Position numbers and translations under genes: made by a program. The notes under the pieces are model-generated. The model searched no databases, was not told the origin of the DNA, and worked only from the letters and a program-made list of their open reading frames with translations. Below are positions 12,882 through 27,800 of a stretch of DNA of 64,000 nt, in pieces (position 1 is the first letter of the stretch; each line of letters opens with the position of its first letter). Source of the stretch: Siphonodentalium dalli (lineage: Eukaryota; Mollusca; Scaphopoda; Gadilida; Siphonodentaliidae); NCBI GenBank assembly GCA_032622095.1, contig CP136068.1, forward strand, positions 123,571,989 to 123,635,988, given 5' to 3'.

Positions 12882-15800
12882 GTAAGTAAATTGAGTGTCT
12901 GTCATTTGGAGAATGAGGTCCTCAGAGGGTGAATTTAGTGATGCTATCCTGCACAGCATTCTGCTTAGGTCCATAGTCTCAAATTAACATTGTTTTAGGG
13001 TAGTTGTTGGGGGGGGGGGGTGTTAACTATTTCTATACTAAAGCATCATTGGTGAGTAGTTAATCCCATAGGAAGTGTTCAGATAATAAGTTCACAGGGA
13101 CCCGCCGAGGGGGCGAAGTGGGCGAAGAAGTCTCCCTATTCTTGCTCACTTCGCCCTAATTTTGCAGCCGGGCGAAGTTTAAGTCGCCCTGAAATTTCCG
13201 AAGATTACCTTAGAAAATCGGCAAAATATTCACCCACTGTTTACTGCCAACATTGATTGAACCCAGTTATCCATTGACACTGTCGTAGATAACACAATAG
13301 TTACTATTAACAGCTGTATTAATCCGATTTGGGAGCACATTCACACCTGAGTGTTGATTGCAGACAGCTGTGAATACATCGTCAGGTGTCCAGTGACTTG
13401 TGATTTTGAGATTATCACACCTGAAGATTACAACTCTACACCTTATAGCATATCATCACCCCTTTGGTAAATTTATGTAAAGGCCAGATTAGCTTTGAAA
13501 ACAAGTTCATTTTTGCAACATAGTAATATCTGTACCCATGTTAGGGACTTTTAATGAGTGAAAATGGTCAAGATTTCTATCGTTTTTTTCGTATTCATAA
13601 GCATTGTCAAATTTTTATTTCTTTTTGTATTCATAAGCGGTCGTAATTCTTATTTCTTTTTGTATTCATAAGCGGTTGTAAAAATGCCGTTCTTTCAAAA
13701 CCATTCTCTCACAATTATATTTGGACATTATTCATAGTTATTAGTGTGATGATTTGAACATAAAGCTTCCACATTTGAACCATTGTTTCCCCATTTTAAT
13801 TTAAATATTACATATCTCCTATTTTCTTTATATAGCCTTTTTATAGGCGACTACAGTGCGAGCCGATTTCATATAAATTTTCAATTTTGCCAACGCATTT
13901 CGCCCTGGAAATCTCCCACTTCGCCCTATTTTTGTGACAGGGAGAAGTCACTTCGCCCTGAAAATCAGGCCTAGGCTGGTCCCTGTAAGTTCAACATAGG
14001 TCATTTTTGTCCCCCGAAAAAAATAATTTTTGGGGGACTATAGAAAGGGCTCTGTCCGTCCGTCCGTTCGTCCGTCTGTCCGTCTGTCACACTTTTGAGT
14101 ACCTTCATGGTGTAATCATCTCCTCCTACAGATTGCATCCCAGAGATTTGAAACTTCAGAATATTGTTGCCCATATATTGAAGATGTGCAACATGTATAT
14201 AGATGACGGAAAAATTAATTTTTGACTGAGTTATTAACCCTTTTCTACTTAGAAAATTTCAACATTTTTTATAATTTTCTGTATGAGGGTACCTTCATGG
14301 GTGTAATCAACTCCTCCTACAGTTTTGATCGTAGATATTTGAAACTTCAGAGTATTGTTTCCCACATATTGGAGATGTGCAACATGTATATAGATGACGG
14401 AAAAATAATTTTTTACAGAGTTATTAACCCTTTTCGACTTAAATTTCTTTAACAAAGTGGTATCGACTTGCCACATTGTTTGGGGGACACTGGTCGACTG
14501 ACCTTTTATTGAACTTATTATCTAAACATTTCCCTCATTAAATAGGGCTCCTTCTGCATGTTTATTTATCTGTCGTCTGCTTTTATCACTTTAACATCAC
14601 TCCAAATGAATAATAGACCATACCGATGTATATTAATAATAATAATAATAATAATAATAAATACTGTCCATAGACGGATTACCAGGCAAATATATGCCAG
14701 TGTGTGCGTACCATAACACTATTTTCGAAAGACCCATTTGATCTTTCACATAAAGGGTTAAATTATCACATTTTACAACTAATTCATGTCGTCATGGGTT
14801 ATTTCCCTGTAATTTAGAATTAGCAAAAATGAAAAGTGTGTTAAAAGGGTCAAAACATTTTCAGCTGTTATTTCCTTTTTTTTATTTCAATTTAGCTGTT
14901 CATTTTTAATTTCTAGATGTTATTTTATCAATGTGAATTCTAAAACATGCTTATCATTGTTTAAATGTAACTTTTTAGTTGTATTGTTTTTTGAAATTCA
15001 AAAACAAAATATTATTAGAAGCAAAATATCATTTATTATTGAAATTAGAATGCTGCAAAGACATTTAACTTGGAACACAAAAGCAGGAGAAACAATAGTT
15101 AAAAATTTTACAAATTCCTCAAGTTAAATAACAAGATGAAATAAAAAATAGGATGTTAAAACTAAAAATGAAATTAGACATTAGAAAAGATGTATAAGAA
15201 TTAAAATGTTGAAATGAAATTAAAAAACTGAAGCTAGAATATTGGATTAGAATTTTGACCCTTCTTACCCTCCATAGGAATGACGCCCAATGTAACTACT
15301 TTCTGTGTTTTATTAGTCGAGTTTTTTTCCAAAACTCGACTTATAGTTTGATGAGGGACGGCGGGCGGCGGGCTGGCGGGCGGGCGGGGACTGCGGGCGG
15401 CGTGTTTTGCTTATAACTCAACCGTTTATTGACGGATTAATTTTTTTTTTGCTGTGTGAGTACATATCCATGCACGTAAGCTGCAGACAAAATCGGGTTC
15501 GTCCGCACATTTATTACAGAGTTATGGCCCTTTGCCATTTTTCACTGATTTTAGGCTCGTTAGCGCAACAACTTCAACAAACGTTATCTGATTCAATTGA
15601 AATTTGGGATATAGGTGTCTCCCAAGAATATCTCGGAAGAGTTCGAAAACCGGCCTGGTCCGATAAAATTTGATAGAGTTATGGCCCTTAATTAGTCATT
15701 TTTCACGAATTTTGAGCTCGTTAGCGCGATAACTTCAACAAACGTTATCTGATTCGATTGAAATTTGGTATATAGGTGTCTCCCAAGAATATCTCGGAAG

Positions 15801-18800
15801 AGTTCGAAAACCGGCCTGGTCCGATAAAATTTGATAGAGTTATGGCCCTTAATTAGTCATTTTTCACGAATTTTGAGCTCGTTAGCGCGATAACTTCAAC
15901 AAACGTTATCTGATTCGTTTGAAATTTGGTATATAGGTGTCTCCCAAGAATATCTCGGACGAGTTTGAAAACCGGCCTGGTCCGATAAAATTTGATAGAG
16001 TTATGGCCCTTAATTAGTCATTTTTCACGAATTTTTAGCTCGTTAGCGCGATAACTTCAACAAACGTCATCTGATTCAACCAAAATAGTCTTTTTTGTGT
16101 GCAAATTTTGAGCTTGTTAGCACGATAACTGCCAAGCCCAGATGAATACATAAGGATTGCTGGAAAAGGTTAGTATAATTCAAATAAAGTAAATGTTTTT
16201 AGCCATTGTTAATCCTTAGATGTGCTTGCATGCTTTTGTCCTGTTGTTCAAATGGTGCCAGACTAAATCTGAGATGTTCTCAACTAAATGGTGTAATCTA
16301 AATGTTGTAATCATTTAATGGACTGACAGAAAATATGTATTTTTTTATGAAGCCTTGTTCAAATTGTGCCAGACTAAATCTTAAATGTTTTTAGGGACGG
16401 TGGGCGGGCGGGCGGCGGACGGACGGGCGGGCGGGCGGGCGGGCGGGCGGCGTGTTTTGCTTATAACTCAACCGTTTAATGACGGTTTAAAAAAAATTTG
16501 GTGTGTGAGTACATATCCATGCTCGTAAGCTGCAGACAAAAAATCGGGTTCGTCCGCACATTTATTACAGAGTTATGGCCCTTTGAATTTTCAGCTTGTT
16601 AGCGCGATAACTTCAACAAACGTTATCCGATTTGATTGAAATTTGGTATATAGGTGTCTCCCAAGAATATCTCGGATGAGTTCGAAAACCGGCCTGGTCC
16701 GATAAAATTTGATAGAGTTATGGCCCTTAATTAGTCATTTTTCACGAATTTTTAGCTCGTTAGCGCGATAACTTCAACAAACGTTATCCGATTTGATTGA
16801 AATTTGGTATATAGATGTCTCCCAAGAATATCTCGGATGAGTTCGAAAACCGGCCTGGTCCGATAAAATTTGATAGAGTTATGGCCCTTAATTAGTCATT
16901 TTTCGTGAATTTTTAGCTCGTTAGCGCGATAACTTCAACAAACGTCCTCCGATTTGTTTAAAATTTGGAATAGCCATACTTGCCAAGAATATTTCGGACG
17001 AGTTCGAAAACCAGCCTGGCCCGATAAAATCTGATGGAGTTATGGCCCTTAATTAGTCATTTTTCACGAATTTTTAGCTCGTTAGCGCGATAACTTCAAC
17101 AAACGTCATCTGATTCAACCAAAATAGTCTTTTTTGTGTGCAAATTTTGAGCTTGTTAGCACGATAACTGCCAAGCCCAGATGAATACATAAGGATTGCT
17201 GGAAAAGGTTAGTATAATTCAAATAAAGTAAATGTTTTTAGCCATTGTTAATCCTTAGATGTGCTTGCATGCTTTTGTCCTGTTGTTCAAATGGTGCCAG
17301 ACTAAATCTGAGATGTTCTCAACTAAATGGTGTAATCTAAATGTTGTAATCATTTAATGGACTGACAGAAAATATGTATTTTTTTATGAAGCCTTGTTCA
17401 AATTGTGCCAGACTAAATCTTAAATGTTTTTAGGGACGGTGGGCGGGCGGGCGGCGGACGGGCGGGCGGGCGGGCGGGCGGGCGGCGTGTTTTGCTTATA
17501 ACTCAACCGTTTATTGACGGTTTAAAAAAAATTTGGTGTGTGAGTACATATCCATGCTCGTAAGCTGCAGACAAAAAATCGGGTTCGTCCGCACATTTAT
17601 TACAGAGTTATGGCCCTTTGAATTTTCAGCTTGTTAGCGCGATAACTTCAACAAACGTTATCCGATTTGATTGAAATTTGGTATATAGGTGTCTCCCAAG
17701 AATATCTCGGATGAGTTCGAAAACCGGCCTGGTACGATAAAATTTGATAGAGTTATGGCCCTTAATTAGTCATTTTTCACGAATTTTCAGCTCGTTAGCG
17801 CGATAACTTCAACAAACGTTATCCGATTTGATTGAAATTTGGTATATAGGTGTCTCCCAAGAATATCTCTGATGAGTTCGAAAACCGGCCTGGTCCGATA
17901 AAATTTGATAGAGTTATGGCCCTTAATTAGTCATTTTTCACGAATTTTTAGCTCGTTAGCGCGATAACTTCAACAAACGTTATCCGATTTGATTGAAATT
18001 TGGTATATAGATGTCTCCCAAGAATATCTCGGATGAGTTCGAAAACCGGCCTGGTCCGATAAAATTTGATAGAGTTATGGCCCTTAATTAGTCATTTTTC
18101 GTGAATTTTTAGCTCGTTAGCGCGATAACTTCAACAAACGTCCTCCGATTTGTTTAAAATTTGGAATAGCCATACTTGCCAAGAATATTTCGGACGAGTT
18201 CGAAAACCAGCCTGGCCCGATAAAATCTGATGGAGTTATGGCCCTTAATTAGTCATTTTTCGATTTTACCTATTAATTAGTCTACCGATACTGATGCACA
18301 CCAATTGGCGGTAGCCACCGGCGGTAAGCCACCGAAAACGAGACACAGCATCTCTGATGCCACCTCTTGTATTGTATATGTGGATCTTACATCATGATTT
18401 TAATGCTTGATTTAATTTAGGTTAGTTCCAGTGGAATAGTTTCCCTTCACAAGCATCTGCAAAGTATGGTTACTTACTGCCTGCTGATTACATTAACTTT
18501 CTTTTAGCCAATATTTCTAATGATGTTGAATCTATCAACGGGTAATGGCGGGTATTGACAATAAATCGGGATACCACCCAACACTAGTTACTTTATAAAG
18601 CCACTCTCGCCAGTTTAAATAATAAAATGCATTTCGTTTCAGTATTGATGCTGTACAGAGAACAGTGGTATCTCCCTCCCAGCCACAGTATTATCGCTTC
18701 AAATTTTCCAAAGGCGTTTCCACAGTCATTGTTAAAGCAACATCCACTAATGATGTCTGTGCTGTTTTTTCCATTCAAGATATGGAGGTAAGTGGACACT

Positions 18801-21800
18801 GACTTGTCAGGATGAAAATGAAATGAACTGGATCCCTAAAAATAACTGGTAGCTGATGTGCTACATACACCTTTTGTGAATGTATTTGACAGGAGCAAGC
18901 ATATAGTGTGTCTGACATTTGCAGAATGAGGTCCCCAGAGGGTGATTTTATAGGGGGGTAATGATACAGGGTATGGGGTGTATCAATGTTTATCGCGATT
19001 TAGATGTCATGATATGATACATATCGCGATTTTACTTACCTAAAAGTGTAGTGATATTGCTGATGCTTCATACGGACTGTATATATACTGATATATATCG
19101 ATAACGAAAGGGTGGGTATATATGCTTGCATGGCTACAGGTACATGAACTCGCTAAAATATGTGTACTAGATGTTCATATAAAATCTTTGTTGTTGCAAC
19201 TTGTGTTGTATTGTCTAAGAAGAAATAAAACTAATTAAAACCTCATCGATGTGTCTACTATCTGTGTTTTCCCGTCTGACTGGAAATTATAAAGACCCCG
19301 ACATTAGTGATGGGCAGTTTTTAAATTTTGTCTCGTGAAAACAGTTTCGGTTTCAGTTTGGACTAAAAGAGTTGACTCGGTTTTCGTTTCGGTTTTTTAA
19401 AGTACATTGCTTATATGTGTTTGAGAAGAGAGCTCAATGTGCCAAGAATAGGTAGATATTAATCAAGTATGAATACAATTGTGCTGAGATCAATGGGATC
19501 GTGCGATATTGCAGCTAATTTGTGACAACGCAATTAAGTTATTAATGAAATACTACGTATTGTTATTTACCTTTCAGTATTATGTGCATTTTGAACTACT
19601 TAATCTGTGGACAGTCGGAATTCAAACCTAAACCAAGTTGTTTTCTCAGTTAACCACCCATCACTAGCCAACATGAGCCCATTGTTGCTCTACATTGTCT
19701 GAACAAAACTAATTAGAGAATACAAACACTACCTGTTGACCAATGAGGAACGTCGTCTCCGTATTTCTTTCAGTCAATGTGAGATTGACAGTTAAATGGG
19801 AGGGGCTTTATATTAATAATTCATGTCAAGTTCTGGAACAGGGAGGGTTTATTGTCTGTTGACAAGTTCAATCCAGGAAATTTTACGATTGCTCAGCGAC
19901 CCATGTGAGCCAGTGCACAGAGTGCAGTGTTGTGTCTGTTGACGTGACGATGGGGAAAGACATAGAATCATGCAGATTTATATGATATAGGTTGAGACCA
20001 CAGTGGTTGCATCACTCTGGTTAACAGTGACATAAAATTGTACCATAATAGGAGTAAGACGGATATCAAAGGTTTGCCTCCGGCTGTGAACAGGTTATTG
20101 ACAAAGTTGCTCATTGGCTGCATGACGTGTACTATTGAAATAGGTCATTAACATTGAGGTCACTCAGGTCAGGTCCGTACTTTGATCAGTGGATCACTAG
20201 CGACTGATTGTTCTATTAATACAGTGTGTTTCATGAAGATGGCCTCGGATTGTCTAAACATGTAAATTGATACAAAACGGTGTGTTGGCCTCACTGTTAC
20301 TCCATGATAACTGCAGAATGGTTATTTTATTATTTATTGTTGGGGATTGCCTTAATTTTATGTTAGATACTGATTCAACATTGATCTTTTTCGTTCATTG
20401 CGACCACTGCTTACTTACCTTAATAGGTAATAACAACATACAATTTGTCTATCGAGATACGCATCGTTTGAATGCCTGTATCGTCAGTGCTGTATCACGG
20501 ACGCATCAATACCTTGATGTATTGTTACACCCCTATGATTTTAATGATGCTATCCCACGTCATAGCGTCACTAAATTCACCCTTTGGGGACCTCATCTGC
20601 AAATGTCAGATACACTAAATCTGAGCTTGAATCCTCCCCTTGTTTTATGTGCTCTTTTGAAAAGTCAATTTCCCGTTTCTCAGGACAAAAATATTTGAAA
20701 AGCATGGGAGCGCGTGGTATTTAATTATATTTTTGGGGCACACGTCCACATGGCCATTATTACCCGAACAGATGTCCAAAGAAGTTAGTTGATACATTCC
20801 AAGGGTTTATTTCGTCAAAATCACTCAATGAAGTATCATTTACATTTTACTGAGTTTTCAGATGCAATAAATCACATGTTTTACACATGTTTAAATCTAG
20901 TTTCCAATTACAGTAATGAGTCAGAAATTTGAATCCGGGAAACAGGAGTATTTGTATAAAAAACATACCACAATTATTTTGAACGGATAAAAAATGTTCC
21001 CGATAGATTGAACGCGAATTTAAATAGGTTGTATGTGCGGTTTTTCAGGATCATGCGCTTGGTCCTGAGAAACGTGAATTTGACATTGCGCAGCCTTATG
21101 GGTATTTTATGTTGATTTTTTTACAGTGTCCTGTATACGATCTAGGAAAGAATGTAAAATTTACTGGAATATATCAGACCATGTCAACTAAAGCAGCCAT
21201 GACCGTCCAGGTATGCATATGTTTTGATATCACAATTTTGTGCCCTTCCACATGGCGTTCATCGTTCACGATCCATGCTAGAGCTAACATGTAGCGATTG
21301 AATGATGCAAATTGTGCGATTCACAGCAACCCCAGTGAATCACGCGAAATACAATGCAATTTTATGGTATTCTGCAGGATTCGATGAGATGCGTAATTTG
21401 CCAATGGCACACAAAAGGCAACCGACTATTTGATTGTTTGATTGTACTACATTTTGTGTGGTCAATTCTAGTTTTTCTGCCAAGGAGAAGCCCTCAACTG
21501 AACTATATGGATGGATTATTATCCTCGGCCTTGTGTTATCAGGAGGGTTAAAATTTATTGTCCGTTTATTGCCTACTCCGTTTATTGCGTCTCGTGTAAC
21601 TCTCGCATGAGTCTCGCTTCTAACAATCCATCTAGTCAGTTTTTAATTCCTCCTCCAGCTATCGGACGTGGTTAATTTTAAGGAAGTATTATTCTGTATT
21701 GCGCATTATCAACTCAATATTTATTGTTGATAACAACTTGCAATTTATCCGTTGCTTTCCCAGTCTTTTAATAAAAAATTTACGAACTCGCAGAAACTCT

Positions 21801-24800
21801 TCGTTTCATTGTATGCGCGAATTCCGTGTTTTTTATTGACACATTTCGTCTACGAATTTGTGATTGAATTTGACAAAAACACCGTTGGAATCACGTTGGC
21901 ATATTCGCCATTTACGGCCATTTTGACTCAGATGCACATCGTTTACTTATGGCCAACCTATATTGCATTATTGTGCAACATATACAGTGGCATGACTCGT
22001 CGAATTTCGGAATCCACGTGGTGCGGTATGCGGAGTAGCCTAATTTCGCGCTACACATTCTATTTCCTGACGTTGAATCTTCGCCCCGTTCAGGTTATGT
22101 ATACTGCCATATCATATATGCAACAGCTATGTTAGTGCGCAGAACGTTATCCAGGACAGAAATATCTCCTTTGGCACTAATTTACATGAATATATAACAA
22201 AGATAGAACTTGTTACCTGATGTAATTTCTTTTGCCTCAACTAATTGTATTTTGTAAGTTGACGTTGAGCAACTGGAACTTCATCGACGTTTGGGAAATG
22301 ATTATCGAAGAACATCATTGTACATATACATTATGTCATTATCATTAATTGTGCTTAAGCGATTAATATTTGCAAATCTTAGCTAGCCCGAATGTCTTAA
22401 CATGAGGGCTTGTATTTGGATACTTGGAACGTTGGCGCTGATGTTAGTGACTTCACAATATTTATTTGACAATCCTGACTCTGTTCTTGCGATTCCATTC
22501 ACTTTCCATCATTGTATCAATGGAATAATAGTTAGAAACAAGGCGATTCTGTTCGTTATACATCTAGTATTATATGACCTGTGTCAAATAATGCTGTAAT
22601 ACTATAATAGTCTCTTTCTTTACGTACATGTATAGTATTAGTAGTATGAGTTGACAGTGTCCGTTGCTACGACTCGTGCAACTGGTTTGTTTGGGGAATA
22701 GGATTATCAGACACACGATTTGACAACAAGGATTTTCGTTTCTAGTTTACATTATCGAATGGCGATCTCCATCAAATCATAATCTGACTTTCTCTCGGTG
22801 ACAATTGTGTCCGTTTCTTTGAAATTACTTACTGTATTTTGCTGAATGGGTTCCCCTGTTCCAAGACTGCACAGCCATGCAAGCGCAGTAGCCTGAACCT
22901 TCAGCTATAGTTTGCTTACCTATACAATGTTAATTCCGTCCGTGGTCAGAACTCTTTGGTGACATTTTGGATGAGTTCCTTGTTGCGAGCCTACTGGCCT
23001 ACTTGTGGCAAGTCGCCTTATCCGATGTGACCTGGTATGAACTGTTATCCTCAGACATTAGTGTTTATCGATACATTCAACATTCATTGGTCCATTAATC
23101 AGGACTAATATGGTATCAGTGCCTCATCGCCACAAAACCGGTCAAATGGTGAGCATGACACATGTATGGCCAGCCGTAATAGTTCCATACCAATGGTCTC
23201 AGTGCCTTAAATGCTCAATGACATAAGAACTGACTATGTCAATATGGCGACAATTTTTTCACCGATACCGACATACTTCGGCGCTTTCAATCCGTGAATA
23301 GTAACGGCGAACTACTATGCATATATATTGTCACCTGCTCCAGATGCATTGCCAATAGCCTTTCCCACTGAACCCATCACTTGGCTCTCAACCTTCTATT
23401 TCCACATATCGAAAGATCAAATGTGAAATAGCATTCACTCACGTATAAAGCACAGTTCCATAACATTCATTTATATTGCGCAGGGCCGCTGCCACTATAA
23501 TTTTCAACAGAGACCAACACATGGCTCTTTTCTTTCTATTGCCTCATATCCAATTGATTATCGGGCAAATAACAAAAAGGACAGCATTTGTATTGTCACA
23601 CAAATTAAGTGCGTTTACATGAACAGCATTTAGATTTATATTGCGCACGACCATGGCAGGCCTGCGTATTGGAGGCACACGACGGTTCGGTTCACATGAC
23701 GGTTGCAAAATCTAGGTTGCACCAAGGCTGTGTGAGTCTCTCGCGATACTGATTATAACTGTTGCTGTAACTTATGGGTACCTAAGGACAACCAGACAGC
23801 CGACACATACTAGTATGTTACTGCTTGCGCATATTTTGCATTCCGCAGACCTGCCAGTGCCAATTTCAGAAGAGTCCAAAACATATCTCTTCTCCTTCTA
23901 TTACTAAATATCCATATGATTATCTGGTGAATAGAATACCTAAATGACTAACACAAATGACAGCTTTTGTATCATCACACATATACAGCGCCGTTCCACA
24001 AGAAGCCTCTATATCGTGTATGACCACTGCCCAGTACCAGTGACTGGCGGGGTGCTACTATCGTTGATTCGGAAAACCAATCTTCATGGGCGCATGCCTC
24101 AGCACCTGAGCCTTAGGGTGGGGAAGACTCGTCATGTGCCGCTGACAACGCACCATCCAACCAGCCTTCAGTTCTTCCCAGCTCTCATTTTCTCTCACAA
24201 TTCAGAAGACGGATGTAATTGCATCTGTAATATAATCGTTCGTTGTGTTTCTCTCAAATCAAATGTCTTTGTGGGATAGACCTCGATACATGCATGTTTA
24301 GTTGCACTTTCACATTCCCATACTTTAACTGCGATGGGACCAGTTTTTAAATATACCTCCAATAGTTTAAAATTGAATCAACGGTTACTGTAACCATGGA
24401 CATTTTGTCAAGCGGGAAGAGGGCAAAGTTTAATGCTCGTGAATTAGAGAATTACAAGTGCATACGGGTGCGAGTACAATTGCTCCTGTCATCTGGGAAG
24501 GACTGAGACTTCTGACTCTTCCCCACGGTCCATGGCCCACTCCATTACGAGAGTGGGTCTTGTCCCCCTGGAATCATTCTCCCTCGGGATATGTACAGGC
24601 CTGCTCTACCTTCGGAGGACTTTCCGTATGCATATAAAACATTCTCCTCACCGTAAGCAAGGGCACCACGAAAACTGTTCTTGCACAGGAGAAATCGGTT
24701 CTCATCGTCCTCTTCGCCGAGAAGTGACAGTATCTTACCTGCAGTTTAATTTCTAGCAGGTAAGACCACGTGGCCACATAATGAATGGAATTTACCTTAT

Positions 24801-27800
24801 TAACATTATTTTGCATTCACTAACAAAATGTTTTGTGTATTACGATTGCTAATAACTAACAGAATGTCTTTTCTTGCTTATAGTCGACGAGATTCGACTT
24901 TGATGGCCACACACTGTGCGGGTTGCTCAAGAAATAAACGCGGCAATATGCGGTATTGTCATTGGTGGATGAGGGCCCGTTGGTCCATGGTTAAACAATT
25001 TGAGCAAACGTACCAGTCTTACCTCGGGCAGGACCAGTTCGGCCCCCCCTGGTCATGCATCAGCAGACTTTGGGTGGCAGCGTGCAGTTCTCGGAGATTC
25101 GGGCAACCAATCCTCCAGAACACCCGCACACCCGCCTTTGGAGGCTGTTCTGGGTGGGGAAGTCTCGATGTCCAGTGCCGCTCAATGCGCTCCAGCCAAA
25201 AGGCCTTCTGACGCTTCCCCACGGCACTGTGGCCCACCCCATTACGAGGGTCGGTCTTGTCCCCCTGGAAACGTCATCCCACGTGATACGTCCAGGCCTG
25301 CTCCTCTGCCGTCATGGGATCCTAGTGGTATGTCATCGACGTTTATTCCAGCTTGTCTGGACCACCTGCATTCGGGAGATTCGGTGGGGGGGTTTTCTCT
25401 GGTCAAATGGATCCTTCTAATTTTATCTTTTTGCTGACCTTCTGGCATTGGGGTGGGCCAAAGCACCTTAACTTCAACGTCGAGAGCATTTATACCTCGT
25501 TCGAGCCATTCACTGAGTGGGCTTCCCTATAGTACCTTATCTTAACCTGATGCAGGGTGTTCTGTTGCTGTGGTCGATACTGACATGCTTCCTATACTTC
25601 TCATGGCGTCTGATGGCTTTGACGACGATGGGCAAGAATAACGGAAAAGAGAAATAAGAAGAAAAAAGAAAGCCGATGGTGGTTCCCACTGTCGGTTGAG
25701 GATTCTGTCGTTCCTAAAGAACTCGATTTGCGTATGGAAACGACATGGGTCGATCTCTTGTACAATACTTCATCACAGGATATGTGTCAACTGACTTACA
25801 CAAACTTTGCACAACTGTACCAGTCTTTACCTCGGGATGAACCAGTTCGAGCCCCATGGTCCTGCACCAGCAGTCCGTGGCAGGCGGGGTGCCGTTCTCG
25901 GAGATTCGGGCAACCAATCCTCCAGGACAATCGCACCCGAGCCTTTGGAGGCTGTTCTGTGTGGGGACGACTCAATGTCGCATACTGTCAATAGCGCTTT
26001 CTATTTTGGAAGATATCTACAGAAATCACTCTCATCACATGAAAACGAGAAGAAGATGCAGTGAAGTCAGCAGCAGAAGAAGAAGTCTCTACTTGCTCGG
26101 TTTCTAGCTGGCGTGTATGGTGTGGCACTGCCTGGGACGTTTCTTCCTAAAACCAGGGGGGGGGGCAGGTACAAGCTTGAGCAATACTGGAATCTGAATT
26201 TATGAGCTCTTTCACATAACATATCAAGGCTGATTCATGACTAAATCACATTTACATGAAATCTGCTTTCGGAAGAGTACATTCCCGTCAAACTGGGATA
26301 TTAAATTTATTGCTCGTTGCCTCCTCCTGGGCTTGCATTCTAATCCATATAGTTCAGTTGAGGGCTTCTCCTTGGCAGAAAAATATAATTTTTTAAAGTA
26401 AAATTACTTTTTCCTTAAGGGAAGCCCGAAACTGAACTATCAGAGATCCCTCCCATGGCGGTGCCGTTCCCAACCCCGCGACTCGCAAATCCTATGATTC
26501 GGTCGGAAAATTAAAAACTGACTAGATGGATTGTTAGAAGCGAGACTCATGCGAGAGTTACACGAGACGCATTCATGCGTAGCTAATCCCGAGCACTGAC
26601 TTTCCCGAGTAGGCAATAAACGGACAATAAATTTTAACCCTCCTGATAACACAAGGCCGAGGATAATAATCCATCCATATAGTTCAGTTTCAGGCTTCCC
26701 TTAAGGAAAAAGTAATTTTACTTTAAAAAATTATATATTGTACCACAAAACTACATCAACATGTCCATGAGACCACAGACTACTGGCTATTCAGGATGAA
26801 CCTTGCAGGTCTTTAAATATGATGAGATTCAGAATCATGATTCTCAATTTGTTTCTCACAAAAGTAGCCAATCACTGTAGAAATTCGATATTTTGATTAT
26901 CGCAACACTTTATGGATTTTATGGATGCCTTGCAAGCAGCTTTAGGCAATATCATACGGTATTACAATTTAAACTAAACAAATAATGTATGTAAATGAAA
27001 TCCGTTTCTACCTAAAAGTATGACACAGCAGGTTACATCACCTCTGGTCGGCGCCCGACAATGAATGGCTAAGTAGATCTCTATTTCATGATTATAGATG
27101 TTCATCCTTTAACCGCAAAAGTGGTATATCACACACTTTAATCGGTGGCTCCATTCATTGTTTCGACCTATTATTTATTGATCCGGTCATCATCACCAGG
27201 GCACTGGTCAATCTGTGAGTACCATATGTACTAGCAAAAACTAGTAACATCAGCCGATCCCAGAAACAAGTTTACGAATAAAGTTTACCAATCAAATTTC
27301 AGCATAGACAGTGTACTTTATTGATGAATATATAGAACAAATGAATGAAAATTGCTCTTCCTCTTTTCAGAAATCAAATTATCCCAACGGATTTTATGTT
27401 GTGTCAGTTGTTTCACCAACAGACTCAGATTGCGCCAACATCGAGAAAATTCGACCAAATCGCCACAAAGACATAGAGATTTCATTTCAGAGGACTATCT
27501 CAAGTAAATACTTCTACAATTTATAACATATAAAGCACTCGTCCCACTGCTTAACCCTTTCTATACTGAATGGATTCTGCCATTCAGTTATAACATTATA
27601 CATTGGGATTGTTTATTATTTGTTTGGATGACAGATAGACAAAAAGATACTGTTAAGTGCACAAGGAGACCTATTTATTGGAGGGAAATTTTCAGATAAT
27701 AAGTTCAACGTTTGTTAAATTTATTACCTGAACATTTCTTAAGGGCACTACTCGTCAATGATTATTTAGTATAGAGAGGGTTAAACTCACTACCCTCTCT

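Larger units (their letters stand above)
13030..14660. mobile_element. CTATACT-family MITE split by two later insertions
   Basis: Family sequence at 13030-13094 (TTCAGATAATAAGTTCA) resumes at 13986-14005 and again after 14490 (TTGAACTTATTATCTAAACA ... CAATAATAGACC-like). The interruptions are the 13095 hAT-like element and the 14006-14490 pearl-like element. Confidence 0.75.
20640..23370. other. Mostly unique intronic sequence
   Basis: Contains SIDT exon C and the 21470 MITE fragment; otherwise nothing recognisable. The open stretch at 21752-22135 has membrane-like composition but no family match and no splice context. Confidence 0.5.

Noticed and set aside
15407-15673. 88-codon open stretch
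   Set aside because: Lies wholly in the pearl-like tandem units; the repeat explains it.
20267-20698. 143-codon open stretch
   Set aside because: Its last third is a fragment of the CAAGCC-family MITE, so it is chance coding.
21752-22135. 127-codon hydrophobic open stretch in a SIDT intron
   Set aside because: No matching family, no start or splice context, and not needed by the SIDT reading frame.
25000-25437. 145-codon stretch in the GC-rich cluster, looked at as a possible retroelement reverse transcriptase or RNase H
   Set aside because: I could not align any catalytic motif convincingly; several overlapping frames are open, which suggests composition rather than coding.
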